64,000 bases of DNA from Marinobacter sp. CHS3-4. GTDB taxonomy: Bacteria > Pseudomonadota > Gammaproteobacteria > Pseudomonadales > Oleiphilaceae. Location: contig NZ_JASGBJ010000001.1 in assembly GCF_030053415.1 (NCBI RefSeq), positions 992,001 through 1,056,000 of the forward strand, read 5' to 3'. Made by a program: the position numbers and the translations under genes. Shown piece by piece: positions 35,341-43,923 of this stretch (position 1 is the first letter of the stretch; every line of letters starts with the position of its first letter). Below the pieces are notes generated by a model. That model saw only the letters and a list, made by a program, of their open reading frames with translations. It ran no database searches and was not told where the DNA came from.

Positions 35341-35829
35341 ATGGAACTGGAACTGACACATGCCTATAACGCCGGCCTGGACAAGGTTCTTGGAGCCTTT
35401 CTGAGTGAAGGCCATATACAGGAAAAAAACCAGAGGCTTGGGTCGCGCAACTTGCGGATTGCCGAGCTGCGCCGCGATGATGAATCAGCGAAGCTGGTGG
35501 TTGAACGCGAGCTGTCTGCATCGAGCGAAGTGCCCGGTATTCTGGCCAGTTTCCATAAGCCCTGGAACCGCGTTCGCCAGGAAGAACACTGGTTCCGTAA
35601 AGACGATGCCGAATGGCACTGCGAATTTCGCGTTCGCATTGACGGCGTTCCCGCAAAAATCAAAGGTATGATGCGTCTTCAGGGAAACGTGGAAAAATCC
35701 ATCAACTACGTGACACTGACGGTAAAGTGCGATGTCCCGTTTCTGGGGTCAAAAATTGCGAAATTTCTGGCCAAGGATTCTCACGCCAAGATCGAAAATG
35801 AGTACCAGGTCACTCGCGAGCTTTTATGA
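35341..35829 (+). CDS. DUF2505 family protein
   Basis: 162-residue protein matching DUF2505 in length and layout, predicted to adopt a START/SRPBCC-like ligand-binding fold (N-terminal LTHAYNAGLDKVLGAFL; C-terminal helix SKIAKFLAKDSHAKIENEYQVTREL). Function unknown. GGAGGAAAGT before the ATG is an excellent ribosome site. The stop overlaps the convergent hsdR stop by six bases, marking the left edge of the restriction-modification region. Confidence 0.8.
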   Translation: MELELTHAYNAGLDKVLGAFLSEGHIQEKNQRLGSRNLRIAELRRDDESAKLVVERELSASSEVPGILASFHKPWNRVRQEEHWFRKDDAEWHCEFRVRIDGVPAKIKGMMRLQGNVEKSINYVTLTVKCDVPFLGSKIAKFLAKDSHAKIENEYQVTRELL

Positions 35830-38800
35830 AGTCTCGGGTCGATACCTTTTGAAGTTCTCAGCCTGCTCAAAGATCTCTTTGTAGACTTCATCCCGGTCAA
35901 CCGGTGGGTAACCATGTTCCCCCAGTAGAAGAATCAGATCGACCTTGAGCTCTGCCTTAATGTCCTCGCGGTGATTCCAGTCGGTGTATTTCACTTTGTC
36001 ATCGACGACGGTTTTAACGGCTGTAGCGAGTGGCAACAGCTTTTCATCCGGATAGGTGAAGTCATACCGCACGGCCAGATCCTTGAGAATGTCGTAAAAC
36101 GCTTTGACTTCAAGGTCGATTCCGAGATCTTCAAAAGACCCCACTTCCTGTTTTAACTCGTCGATCATTTTCAGATAGCGATCGATAATTTCGTCAGTGA
36201 AATCCTCAACCACTTCGCCCCGCAACACATCCGACTCTTTCCGCTCATTGTATTTTTCGACAAGTGCCTGGAACTGTTTTGAAAAATCCACGCCCCGCGC
36301 TTTGTTCACGCGCTTGAAGTCATCAATGGCTTTTGCCAGTAGCTGCTGTAACAGCTTTATTTTCGTGTTGGGCAGTTTGATCTTCTCGATTTTCGCCATG
36401 TAATCGTCGTCGAAAATATTTGTGGCGTCCGCGCCGTCCTCACCCAGTTTAAAAATCTCCTCCACACCGTCGGTCTTCAGCGCTTCGGTCATCATCTGAC
36501 GCACTCGGGCGTTCATCTGGGCTGTGTCTGGTGCATTGCCCTTGGTCAATTTGAAAACAATCGAACGAACGGCAAGGAAGAAATGAATGTGGTCCCGCTG
36601 CGATTGGTCAATAGACTCTGAGCCACTGCAAATGTCGTAGGCCGCTTTCAGGCGTTTCACCAGTGCCATGAATCGCTTTTCGGTTTTATCGGTGAGCTGA
36701 ACGAATTCTGCGGCTTGATTCAGGCAATTCAGCTGCTCCACCGGGCTGCCGTTGAAATAGGCGTTCGAATCAAACTTGTGAAACAGCTTGTTCAAGAGAT
36801 CGAGGTGGTCCTTTACAACAATGACGGACTGTTCGATCTCTTCAATATTCTGCTGATCGGCCTTGTTGTAGTGAGCCAGGGCCATGTTCATTTGTTTTTT
36901 GATGCCGATGTAATCGACCACCAGCCCCTTGCGTTTGCCTTCAAATTTTCGGTTCACGCGGGAAATGGTCTGAATCAGGTTGTGGCGCTGAATTGGTTTA
37001 TCGATGTAGATGGTGTCCAGAAACGGCACGTCAAAACCGGTAAGCCACATGTCTACTACGATGGCAATTTTGAAATTTGATTTCGGGTTCTTGAACTGTC
37101 GGTCCAGCTCCTTGCGATAGTCGGACGTACCCAACGTGTTCCAGAGTTCTTTAGGGTCGTCTTTGCCTCGGGTCATGATCATTTTGACCCGCTCCATCGG
37201 CTTGATCTCTTTACGATCTTTATCAGACAGTTCGGTTCCGGGGTCGCAAGCCAGAACGTCATTCCAGTGGGGGCGTAGTGCAATGATCTCCTGCCAGAAG
37301 GTATATGCGATGTTGCGATTGCTGCACACGAACATGGCCTTGCCCTTCACGGTGGCGCCTTCCTCCACCCTCCGTTCGTAGTGATGCACGAAATCCTTTG
37401 CCAACGCGCGAAGCCGGTCTGGGTCACCGAGGATGATGTTCATGTTTGCGCTGGCTTTTTTGCTTTCTTCAATCTGATAATCGCTGGCACCGTCTTCTGC
37501 GCACTGGTCGTAGTAAGCCTCAATCTCCTGCAGTTTCTCGTTATCCAGAATCACCTTGGCAGCGCGGCCCTCGTAAACGATGGGCACCGTGATCTCGTCT
37601 TTCACTGATTCGGTCATGGTGTAGCTGTCGACGACATCGCCAAATACATCCAGCGTGGCGTCGATGGGCGTACCGGTGAAACCGACATAGGTGGCGTTTG
37701 GCAGTGAATCGTGCAGGTATTTGGCAAAACCAAAGGTGCGCTTGACGCCGTGTTCTGTGACCCGAATCTTCTGGTCGAGGTTCACCTGGCTGCGATGGGC
37801 CTCGTCAGAGATACAGATCACGTTATAGCGATCGGTCAATAATTCCGTATCTTCCGTGAATTTATGGATGGTGGTGAGGAAAACGCCGCCACTGGTTCGG
37901 CCTTTTAACAGTTCCCTGAGGTTGTCTCGGCTTTCAACACTGATGACCGTCTGGTCGCCAATGTAATCCTTCGCATTGGTGAACTGACCTGCCAGTTGAT
38001 CATCCAGATCGGTGCGATCAGTGATCAGCACAATGGTAGGGCTCTCAAAATCGACGCTTTTCATTAGCAGGCGAGTCAGGAACAGCATAGTGAAGCTTTT
38101 CCCGCACCCCGTTGCCCCAAAGTAGGTGCCGCCCTTGCCGTCGCCCTCCGGCTTTCGATGCTCAAGGATGTTGTCAAACAGTTTTCCAGCCGCATAGAAC
38201 TGCGGGTAGCGGCAGACGATTTTTTCCTCCCGGTGGGATTTGTCCGGAAAAAAGATGAAGTGCCTGATGACTTCCCGGAGCCGCTGTTGATCAAACAAAC
38301 CCTTGATCATCGTGTGCAGGGCATTGATGCCATCCTGTTCGATCGACTCGTTGCCGGTCACTTTGCGCCATGTATAGAAATATTCGTAGGGAGCAAAAAA
38401 AGACCCAAGCCGTGAATTCACGCCGTCGCTGATCACGCACAGCGCGTTGTACTTCATCAGCTCCGGTATGTCTCTTGCGTAGCGAACAGTGAGTTGTTTC
38501 CAGGCATCGTGAATGGTGGCATTTTCTCGAGTCGCGCTTTTAAACTCGAACACCACCAGGGGCAACCCATTGATGTAGAGGATTGCATCGGGGATACGCT
38601 TTTCCTGGCCTTCAATTTCAAGCTGGTTTACGACTCGATAGACGTTGCCGCCCACCTTGTATTCAGTACCTTCTTCAGCAACCAGAGTATCTATTTCACC
38701 TGGCCTGGGCGCCCGCTGCTCGGGAAGGCCTGAGTAATCCAGCAACTGTATGTAAAGGTCTTTCTTGGTGTGATCCTCGCGCTTCAGAAGAAAGCCATCG

Positions 38801-39063
38801 GCGACCCATCGATGAACGGTTTTATTGGAGGTATACAGATCAGCCGCAGAGAGCGTGTCTAGCCGATGAATAATCGAAGTGATTTCATTATCAGTTATGC
38901 CGTCTTTCGCATAGCGGCCAGCCAGAAAGGCACTCAGATCATCCTTAATCAATACTTCCTCAGGTGATCTGTCCAGGGTGGGCCCCTCAGTGTGGGGATA
39001 ACCCTGCTCGCCCAAGAGCGCAATGATCGCCTGTTCCAGCCTGTCTTCGGTAAATTTCGGCAT
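35824..39063 (-). CDS. hsdR: Type I restriction endonuclease subunit R
   Basis: 1079-residue motor and nuclease subunit of a type I restriction-modification enzyme. The N-terminal PD-ExK-like nuclease is at about 155-175 (PDAILYINGLPLVVFEFKS). The helicase motor carries Walker A GATGCGKSFTM near 311, ISDEAHRSQ near 418, and motif VI-like IQTISRVNRKFEGKRKGLVVDYIG. The C-terminal helical part couples to HsdM. It appears full length. The matching hsdS and hsdM genes lie about 5.9 kb away on the same strand, separated by plus-strand cargo genes, so hsdR must have its own promoter in the 230 bases upstream (39064-39293). Confidence 0.96.
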   Translation of the reverse strand: MPKFTEDRLEQAIIALLGEQGYPHTEGPTLDRSPEEVLIKDDLSAFLAGRYAKDGITDNEITSIIHRLDTLSAADLYTSNKTVHRWVADGFLLKREDHTKKDLYIQLLDYSGLPEQRAPRPGEIDTLVAEEGTEYKVGGNVYRVVNQLEIEGQEKRIPDAILYINGLPLVVFEFKSATRENATIHDAWKQLTVRYARDIPELMKYNALCVISDGVNSRLGSFFAPYEYFYTWRKVTGNESIEQDGINALHTMIKGLFDQQRLREVIRHFIFFPDKSHREEKIVCRYPQFYAAGKLFDNILEHRKPEGDGKGGTYFGATGCGKSFTMLFLTRLLMKSVDFESPTIVLITDRTDLDDQLAGQFTNAKDYIGDQTVISVESRDNLRELLKGRTSGGVFLTTIHKFTEDTELLTDRYNVICISDEAHRSQVNLDQKIRVTEHGVKRTFGFAKYLHDSLPNATYVGFTGTPIDATLDVFGDVVDSYTMTESVKDEITVPIVYEGRAAKVILDNEKLQEIEAYYDQCAEDGASDYQIEESKKASANMNIILGDPDRLRALAKDFVHHYERRVEEGATVKGKAMFVCSNRNIAYTFWQEIIALRPHWNDVLACDPGTELSDKDRKEIKPMERVKMIMTRGKDDPKELWNTLGTSDYRKELDRQFKNPKSNFKIAIVVDMWLTGFDVPFLDTIYIDKPIQRHNLIQTISRVNRKFEGKRKGLVVDYIGIKKQMNMALAHYNKADQQNIEEIEQSVIVVKDHLDLLNKLFHKFDSNAYFNGSPVEQLNCLNQAAEFVQLTDKTEKRFMALVKRLKAAYDICSGSESIDQSQRDHIHFFLAVRSIVFKLTKGNAPDTAQMNARVRQMMTEALKTDGVEEIFKLGEDGADATNIFDDDYMAKIEKIKLPNTKIKLLQQLLAKAIDDFKRVNKARGVDFSKQFQALVEKYNERKESDVLRGEVVEDFTDEIIDRYLKMIDELKQEVGSFEDLGIDLEVKAFYDILKDLAVRYDFTYPDEKLLPLATAVKTVVDDKVKYTDWNHREDIKAELKVDLILLLGEHGYPPVDRDEVYKEIFEQAENFKRYRPETS

Positions 39064-39293
39064 CCCTATCCTTACTGCGTGGCGCTACGCACTCTGGGGC
39101 TTTCGGAAACTCTATATTTTTGATTCTAAACGAGTGTAGACAACATTTACTGAGCGCACCGTATCACAGTGTGAACAGGGGATGTTTGGCCAAGCGGATC
39201 TGCCGTTATAAGATAGTGGCTGTCTGCCGAATGAAGGACGAATTCGGCAGGCGAACAGGATTCACGGACGACACCCACCGCATAGGATGCGAT

Positions 39294-40787
39294 ATGAGTA
39301 AACCCATTGTACTTCTTGGGGATCTGGGTACGGATCACCAAGGTTTCCCCCCGACGCCTGTCATCGCCGGATCACCTACCGTACTGGTTGATGGCAAACC
39401 TGTTGCCCGAATGGGCGACTCACTAGCACCGCACTCCAAGCCCAAACACCCTCCCCATCCCCGTGCGATTGCGGCGGGTTCTTCAACCGTCATGATTGAT
39501 GGTATGCCTGCGGCGGTTACGGGCAGTGCCGTTTCTTGTGGTGGTGTGACGATTGGTTCGGGATCGGTAGTGATTGGTGATACGCACTCGCCGGTCTCTT
39601 TTTCTGGTGTCTCTCCTGTTTCGCGCAAAGCGGTCACAAGCGCGGCATCACAAGCTTCAGCAACACAGCAGGCACGCCAAGTAGGATCAGCAGGGCCTCA
39701 GTCAGGATCGTCGACGCAGGCCGTAGGTTCATCTTCAACGAGTGCTTTCACTGCTTCAGCTGGCTCTGCTCAAGCTAACGCTGAAACAGAAAAAGACCAG
39801 AGCCTGAGCGACCCGGGGTTTCATGTCGTTCGCAAGCCCATGAGCCGTAATGAACTTATTGCGTTGCTCTATGGCGATGCATCCGCTAAACCGGATAATT
39901 TTGATCGCCTGAATCCGGGGCTTGGAAGCAGGGCACTGCCAGGTGAGATGATTGTGGTGGCTGACCCGAATAGTCTCGAGTGCACCACTCGGGAAAACGA
40001 CTTGATGCAGATAGCCGCGCAGGTCAATCAGGAAGTTCAGCAACTCAGTGAGCAGGAAGCACAGTTCATAGTAGATCATTACGACCTGCTCGAAATGATG
40101 ACAGCCAACGCTGCGACGGGGCTGGGTGTCGGCGCGACCATGGTTGGTCAGCAAATCAAGAGCATAAACGGCATATTGAAGGAGCTTGAAGCTCTCCATC
40201 AAAGTACGTTCCGCACATACGGCAAGCTCAGTCACCCTGATTTTTTCGAGCGCAGACAAAAGCTATTCACCAAGTTGGATTTTGCGCTGGGCAAGGTGAC
40301 CAGGAAGGGTATGTCATTGGATGATCATGCCAAGCTGAAACGTGCATTAGGATTATCCTCCAAGAGCATTGTCCATGAGTGGAAGTCGTCAGGTGTCGGG
40401 GGGATACCTGGATACGCGACCAATTACTCGAAAGCAGCGGGGGCTGCGCGCTTTGTAGAGAATGGTGGTCGCCTTGTGATTGCTTTGGACGTTGGATTAA
40501 CAGGCTACAAAATATATGAAGCCTGTTCAGAGGGAAGAACCGATCAATGTGAGCGCGTTGGCGTTACGGAGACCTTGCGTTTTACAGGTTCAGCTGCGGG
40601 TGGAACCGCTGGTGCAATGGCTGCGCCTTTGCTTTGTGTCGCTGTAGGAGTCGGCACCGCGGGCGTTGGAGGTATTGCATGCGGGATAATCGCCGCAGGT
40701 GTTGGTGGTGCAGTCGGAGGCAAAGTGATGGGCGACCTTGGGGCCTCGGCTGGAGAGCTAATCTACGAGGTACGAAGTGATGAGTGA
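39294..40787 (+). CDS. PAAR-domain putative type VI secretion effector with Gly-rich membrane-active C terminus
   Basis: 497-residue protein. Residues 1-100 form a PAAR spike tip (GSPTVLVDGKPVARMGD; GSSTVMIDGMPAAVTGS; IGSGSVVIGD). Residues about 105-165 are a Ser/Ala/Gln-rich linker. Then comes FHVVRKPMSRNELIALLYGD ... NPGLGSRALPGEMIVVADP, a LysM-like module, a helical region, and residues about 395-490 with hydrophobic and Gly-zipper-like helices (GSAAGGTAGAMAAPLL; GVGGIACGIIAAGVGGAVGG) suggesting pore formation in a target membrane. ATG at 39294 begins the PAAR fold; upstream in-frame codons are not conserved-looking. No type VI structural genes are in the window. The next gene overlaps and is the likely immunity gene. 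Confidence 0.82.
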   Translation: MSKPIVLLGDLGTDHQGFPPTPVIAGSPTVLVDGKPVARMGDSLAPHSKPKHPPHPRAIAAGSSTVMIDGMPAAVTGSAVSCGGVTIGSGSVVIGDTHSPVSFSGVSPVSRKAVTSAASQASATQQARQVGSAGPQSGSSTQAVGSSSTSAFTASAGSAQANAETEKDQSLSDPGFHVVRKPMSRNELIALLYGDASAKPDNFDRLNPGLGSRALPGEMIVVADPNSLECTTRENDLMQIAAQVNQEVQQLSEQEAQFIVDHYDLLEMMTANAATGLGVGATMVGQQIKSINGILKELEALHQSTFRTYGKLSHPDFFERRQKLFTKLDFALGKVTRKGMSLDDHAKLKRALGLSSKSIVHEWKSSGVGGIPGYATNYSKAAGAARFVENGGRLVIALDVGLTGYKIYEACSEGRTDQCERVGVTETLRFTGSAAGGTAGAMAAPLLCVAVGVGTAGVGGIACGIIAAGVGGAVGGKVMGDLGASAGELIYEVRSDE

Positions 40788-41172
40788 GGAGTTAAGGCTT
40801 CTGAGTGCCTACCTCGTCGCCGGCGGCATTTTGATGGGATTTATAGCTTTAGTTGTTTTGGTGACCATTGGCTTTCGTTATGTTCGACGAATTGAAGAGC
40901 GAGTTTCAACGTCGACTGGCAGTATCGCAGGTGTCAGTCAGATCTACTCAGACGGCTTGATCGGTCGCTTGGTCAGGTCGAGTCATGTGTTTGCATATCT
41001 TGTCTTCAGAAACTGTTCATCCTCTTTCTGTTATCGAAGGGCCTCCATGCTGGGTGACCCTGAGGCACCTCTTCCCAAAAGCTGGCAAGCCTGGTGCCTT
41101 ATTCCTGCGCTGTTGCTTTATGGAATTATCGCCGGTGTTCTGGTGGTTGGGGCAGTCGCGAAGCTTTATTAA
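40780..41172 (+). CDS. Small two-helix membrane protein, candidate immunity protein
   Basis: 130-residue protein with one hydrophobic helix near the N terminus (about 9-32: YLVAGGILMGFIALVVLVTIGF) and another at the C terminus (about 104-128: LIPALLLYGIIAGVLVVGAVA), with a soluble loop between. No family is recognised. It overlaps the end of the PAAR effector gene by eight bases (11 if the adjacent GTG is the start), the usual coupling of effector-immunity pairs. Immunity to pore-forming toxins is usually given by small integral membrane proteins, which fits. Function is inferred from position and topology only. Confidence 0.6.
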   Translation: MSEELRLLSAYLVAGGILMGFIALVVLVTIGFRYVRRIEERVSTSTGSIAGVSQIYSDGLIGRLVRSSHVFAYLVFRNCSSSFCYRRASMLGDPEAPLPKSWQAWCLIPALLLYGIIAGVLVVGAVAKLY

Positions 41173-41205
41173 ATTCAAGCTCCGGCCGGTTTTGCCTTTC
41201 TGATT

Positions 41206-41223
41206 GGTTGTCAAATGACAACC
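41206..41223. promoter_or_regulatory. Perfect 18-bp palindrome, candidate autoregulatory operator
   Basis: GGTTGTCA-AA-TGACAACC has perfect 8-base arms. It lies 34 bases before the Cys-rich small protein gene and overlaps a plausible -35 box (TTGTCA, 41208-41213). The HTH protein encoded as the second gene of the pair is the obvious candidate binder. Confidence 0.65.
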
Positions 41224-41236
41224 TTTGTGCATAATA
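41208..41236 (+). promoter_or_regulatory. Probable sigma-70 promoter of the Cys-rich/HTH pair
   Basis: TTGTCA at 41208-41213 and ATAATA at 41231-41236 are separated by 17 bases, 21 bases before the ATG at 41257. The -35 box sits inside the palindrome, so binding there would block transcription. Confidence 0.5.
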
Positions 41237-41256
41237 ACAACTAGGGAAAGGCGACC

Positions 41257-41526
41257 ATGCCCCGCAAGCGACATTCGAACAAAGATATCGAGGATGCGTT
41301 GACTCATGCAGAGTCACAGGGCTGGCGGATCGAAAAAGGTAGGGGTCATGCCTGGGGACGCATGTACTGTCCGTTCAATGACGCCGATTGCCGATGCGGA
41401 GAGTTCTGTGTTGCCAGTATCTGGAGCACGCCAAAAAACGCCCAGAACCACGCAAAGCAGATTCGACGCATCGTAGACAATTGCACCGGAGATCAACGTT
41501 CCGGGGGAGAAGACCATGAATCGTGA
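41257..41526 (+). CDS. Small Cys-rich protein of unknown function, first gene of a toxin-antitoxin-like pair
   Basis: 89-residue basic protein. The first half (NKDIEDALTHAESQGWRIEKGRGHAWGRMYCP) resembles a small alpha-beta fold with a Gly-x-x-His strand, faintly like HicA toxins. Cys38, Cys45, Cys47 and Cys51 (CPFNDADCRCGEFC) form a possible zinc site, with a fifth Cys at 76. The motif SIWSTPKNAQNHAKQIRRIVDNC is distinctive. A GGGAAAGG site precedes the ATG, and the gene overlaps the HTH partner by 11 bases. No named family can be assigned with confidence; HicA-like RNA-targeting activity is only a suggestion. Confidence 0.65.
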   Translation: MPRKRHSNKDIEDALTHAESQGWRIEKGRGHAWGRMYCPFNDADCRCGEFCVASIWSTPKNAQNHAKQIRRIVDNCTGDQRSGGEDHES

Positions 41527-42040
41527 ATACGATTTCACGCTGACATTTGCGATTCCAGGCAGTCTGGATCAAGAAGCCCTGGAATCGGCACTTTTCGAGG
41601 CAGGGTGCGACGATGCGATCATTGGTCTTGGCCGAAAAGGCCGTTTGGCTCTGAACTTCACGCGCGAATCAGCCTCTGCTGAGGCGGCTGTGCTGAGTGC
41701 CCTGGAGAACGTCAAGCAGGCAGCACCGCAGGCAAAGCTGATTGAGGCGGCGCCGGATCTCGTGGGCATTTCTGACATGGCTCGGTTGCTGGCCTTCTCC
41801 CGCCAGAACATGCGCAAACTGATTCAGACCCACTCAGCCAGCTTCCCGCTGCCCCTCCACGAGGGCGCTTCTGCCATCTGGCACCTTGCAGATGTGCTGG
41901 CCTGGATTGCCAAATACCAGAACCGCAATCCTGACCCTGCATTGTTGGACGTGGCGAACGTCTCCATGGGCGTCAACCTCGCCAAGGATGCAGAACGACT
42001 TGATCAGCGTCTCCATGATGAAGTTCGGGCCCTCGTCTAA
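41516..42040 (+). CDS. HTH-domain partner protein, candidate antitoxin/regulator
   Basis: 174-residue protein. Residues 1-80 look like a small alpha-beta (ferredoxin- or HicB-like) domain (YDFTLTFAIPGSLDQEALESALFEAG). Residues about 80-140 are an AlpA/MerR-like winged helix (VGISDMARLLAFSRQNMRKLIQTHSASF ... IWHLADVLAWIAKYQ). GGGGGAGAA gives a good ribosome site inside the preceding gene. The arrangement toxin-first, DNA-binding antitoxin-second with an operator palindrome upstream is that of HicAB-type loci, but homology is not demonstrated. Confidence 0.65.
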   Translation: MNREYDFTLTFAIPGSLDQEALESALFEAGCDDAIIGLGRKGRLALNFTRESASAEAAVLSALENVKQAAPQAKLIEAAPDLVGISDMARLLAFSRQNMRKLIQTHSASFPLPLHEGASAIWHLADVLAWIAKYQNRNPDPALLDVANVSMGVNLAKDAERLDQRLHDEVRALV

Positions 42041-42099
42041 AAATTGCATGTCCCGATTTATCTTCTGCGTCTTCAATCACGAATACGCTTTCACATGAT

Positions 42100-42912
42100 A
42101 TGAGTATGGGCTACGGTTGGCCTTTTATTGACGAAAACGTTCAGAGGAATCAGAAGCCTGTGCTCATCAGCCCGCTGCCCGAAGTCGAGATAGTCGAAGT
42201 GCTTCGCCGTTCGGAGCACGGAATGACAAAGCCCTTCATCTGTCGGGGCGATGACGACCACATCTATTTTGTCAAAGGTACAGGGGCGGGTCGGGAGAGT
42301 CAGATTAAAGAGTGGATCGCAGGAAATCTCGCGCTTGAATTCGGAATTCCTCTGGCACCCTTTGGCATTGTGTCTGTTTCGGAAGAAATCACCGAGCTCC
42401 TTGCGCCAAATAGTGCAAGCGATTTGGGTGCTGGTCCTGCCTTTGGCTCCCAAGAACAGATTGTGACTGAGCTTTCGTATTCACAGGTAAAGGACGTGCC
42501 TGTCCAACTCCGCAAGGCCGTTCTTGTATTCGATTGGTGGATTGCAAACGTTGATCGGATGCTCACCGAAAACAGTGGTAACCCGAACCTGTTCTGGGAC
42601 GCCGAAGAACAGCGTCTTGTGGTGATCGACCACAATCAGTCATTTGACCCGGACTTTGATGCGGATGATTTCTGTAAATACCATGCCTTCGGAGATTGTG
42701 TGCCGGTAGTGTTCGATGACTTGGTTGAGCGTCAGCACTATACTGACAGGATGGAACAGGCGCTCCTTGGATGGGATGGCATCGTGCAGTCCATTCCCGA
42801 GGAGTGGTGGTACCGAGACCCGGAAATGACAATGGAGCTTAATTTGGCTCCAGACCACTTACTGAAACACTTGCAGCGATTTCGTCGCGCTAACTTCTGG
42901 AACTGGAAATGA
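42100..42912 (+). CDS. HipA-like kinase domain protein (HipA_2 type)
   Basis: 270-residue protein that looks like a minimal HipA-fold Ser/Thr kinase without the N-subdomain of classical HipA. Candidate residues: ATP lysine Lys59 in IYFVKG, catalytic Asp152 in ANVDRMLTENSGNPNLF with Asn158, and metal-binding Asp177 in VVIDHNQSF. HipA kinases phosphorylate translation targets such as aminoacyl-tRNA synthetases; the substrate here is unknown. There is no HipB-type HTH gene in front. The stop overlaps the DUF3037 gene by four bases (ATGA), so the two form one unit. The ribosome site is weak and ATG 42106 is an alternative start. Confidence 0.78.
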   Translation: MSMGYGWPFIDENVQRNQKPVLISPLPEVEIVEVLRRSEHGMTKPFICRGDDDHIYFVKGTGAGRESQIKEWIAGNLALEFGIPLAPFGIVSVSEEITELLAPNSASDLGAGPAFGSQEQIVTELSYSQVKDVPVQLRKAVLVFDWWIANVDRMLTENSGNPNLFWDAEEQRLVVIDHNQSFDPDFDADDFCKYHAFGDCVPVVFDDLVERQHYTDRMEQALLGWDGIVQSIPEEWWYRDPEMTMELNLAPDHLLKHLQRFRRANFWNWK

Positions 42913-43754
42913 ACAGGCAAGCATGCCAATACGCCATAGTGCGGTTTATGCCCTACATCGAGACTGGTGAATTCGCCAATGTCGGTGTTTTATTATGGGC
43001 GCCCAAAACCCGCCAACTGAGGTTTAAACTACTCAGAAAAAGGTATGCGCGCATCACGCAGTTTTTTGATGAGTTGGATAAAAGCCTCTATCTGAAAACG
43101 ATGGCCAATTTGGAAACCGAGCTTAACCGGGTTCAGGGTATGCTCAAGAATAAGGCCGGAGTATTCGGTGATAACGACCGCGAATACGGATTCCACAACG
43201 GCCTGTTTCAGGAGTTGATACGCCCCAGGGAGACCATTGTCCGGTTCAGCGAGCAACGTGTGGTACTGTCAAAGAACCCCGACGAGACGCTGGCCGAGCT
43301 ATACGACTACTACGTTGGCAGGAATTTCGTCACCAAGGAGTATCAGGAAACCATTCTTGAGAAGGGTGTGAAGAAGCTGCTGGAGCAGCGGCATCTGGCC
43401 GTTCGCTTTACCCGGCGTCGCATTGCTGACGATTTTTACGGAGCCACGTTTCCGTTTGTAGAGCAGGACAACGGGGATGCCATCCGAGCCATTAAGCCGT
43501 TATTCCTCGGCCAGACTGACTCTACGGCGATTATCGAGCATGGAGACCGCTGGAAGCTCAGAGTTGAGCAGTTGCGAAAGCGTCATCTGCTGAAAGGTCC
43601 GGTTCTGTTCCCAGTGAAAGGCCCGAATAGCGATAAGGCCAAAGATATTCGTGTCGATGCTTTTGAGGAGACGCTGCTTAATCTCAAGGGCAACGGCATT
43701 GAAGTTGTTCAGCACACCGAGCAGGACAGAATTCTAGATTTCGCTTCCCATTAG
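42909..43754 (+). CDS. DUF3037 family protein, partner of the HipA-like kinase
   Basis: 281-residue soluble protein whose N-terminal third matches DUF3037 (QYAIVRFMPYIETGEFANVGVLLW, then RFKLLRKRYARITQFF). The remainder is mixed alpha-beta with no recognised catalytic motif. DUF3037 genes recur next to HipA-like kinase genes, so antitoxin, inhibitor, substrate or effector roles are all possible. Translational coupling through ATGA suggests fixed stoichiometry. No biochemical function is known to me. Confidence 0.8.
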   Translation: MNRQACQYAIVRFMPYIETGEFANVGVLLWAPKTRQLRFKLLRKRYARITQFFDELDKSLYLKTMANLETELNRVQGMLKNKAGVFGDNDREYGFHNGLFQELIRPRETIVRFSEQRVVLSKNPDETLAELYDYYVGRNFVTKEYQETILEKGVKKLLEQRHLAVRFTRRRIADDFYGATFPFVEQDNGDAIRAIKPLFLGQTDSTAIIEHGDRWKLRVEQLRKRHLLKGPVLFPVKGPNSDKAKDIRVDAFEETLLNLKGNGIEVVQHTEQDRILDFASH

Positions 43755-43923
43755 GCGCTTTGAACAAGCCGACGAGCTTGCCCGTTTCGTCAGCCGACGC
43801 TGCATCCACCAAATTGCTTGAATTAAGTCTCAAAACTTGGCGCTCATGCTGCCGGCGCATGGGAATAGCGTTAATCTAACCAGAGAATTGCCCGCCTCAA
43901 GCATTCAACAAAAGGAATTTGTG

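Noticed and set aside
41180..41200. CCGGCCGG followed by TTTT as a terminator after the immunity candidate
   Set aside because: The stem has no loop space and only four pairs, so it would not form a stable hairpin.
43755..43923. Additional small gene between DUF3037 and the lipoprotein
   Set aside because: No frame has both a credible ribosome site and protein-like composition; the region appears to be a promoter area.
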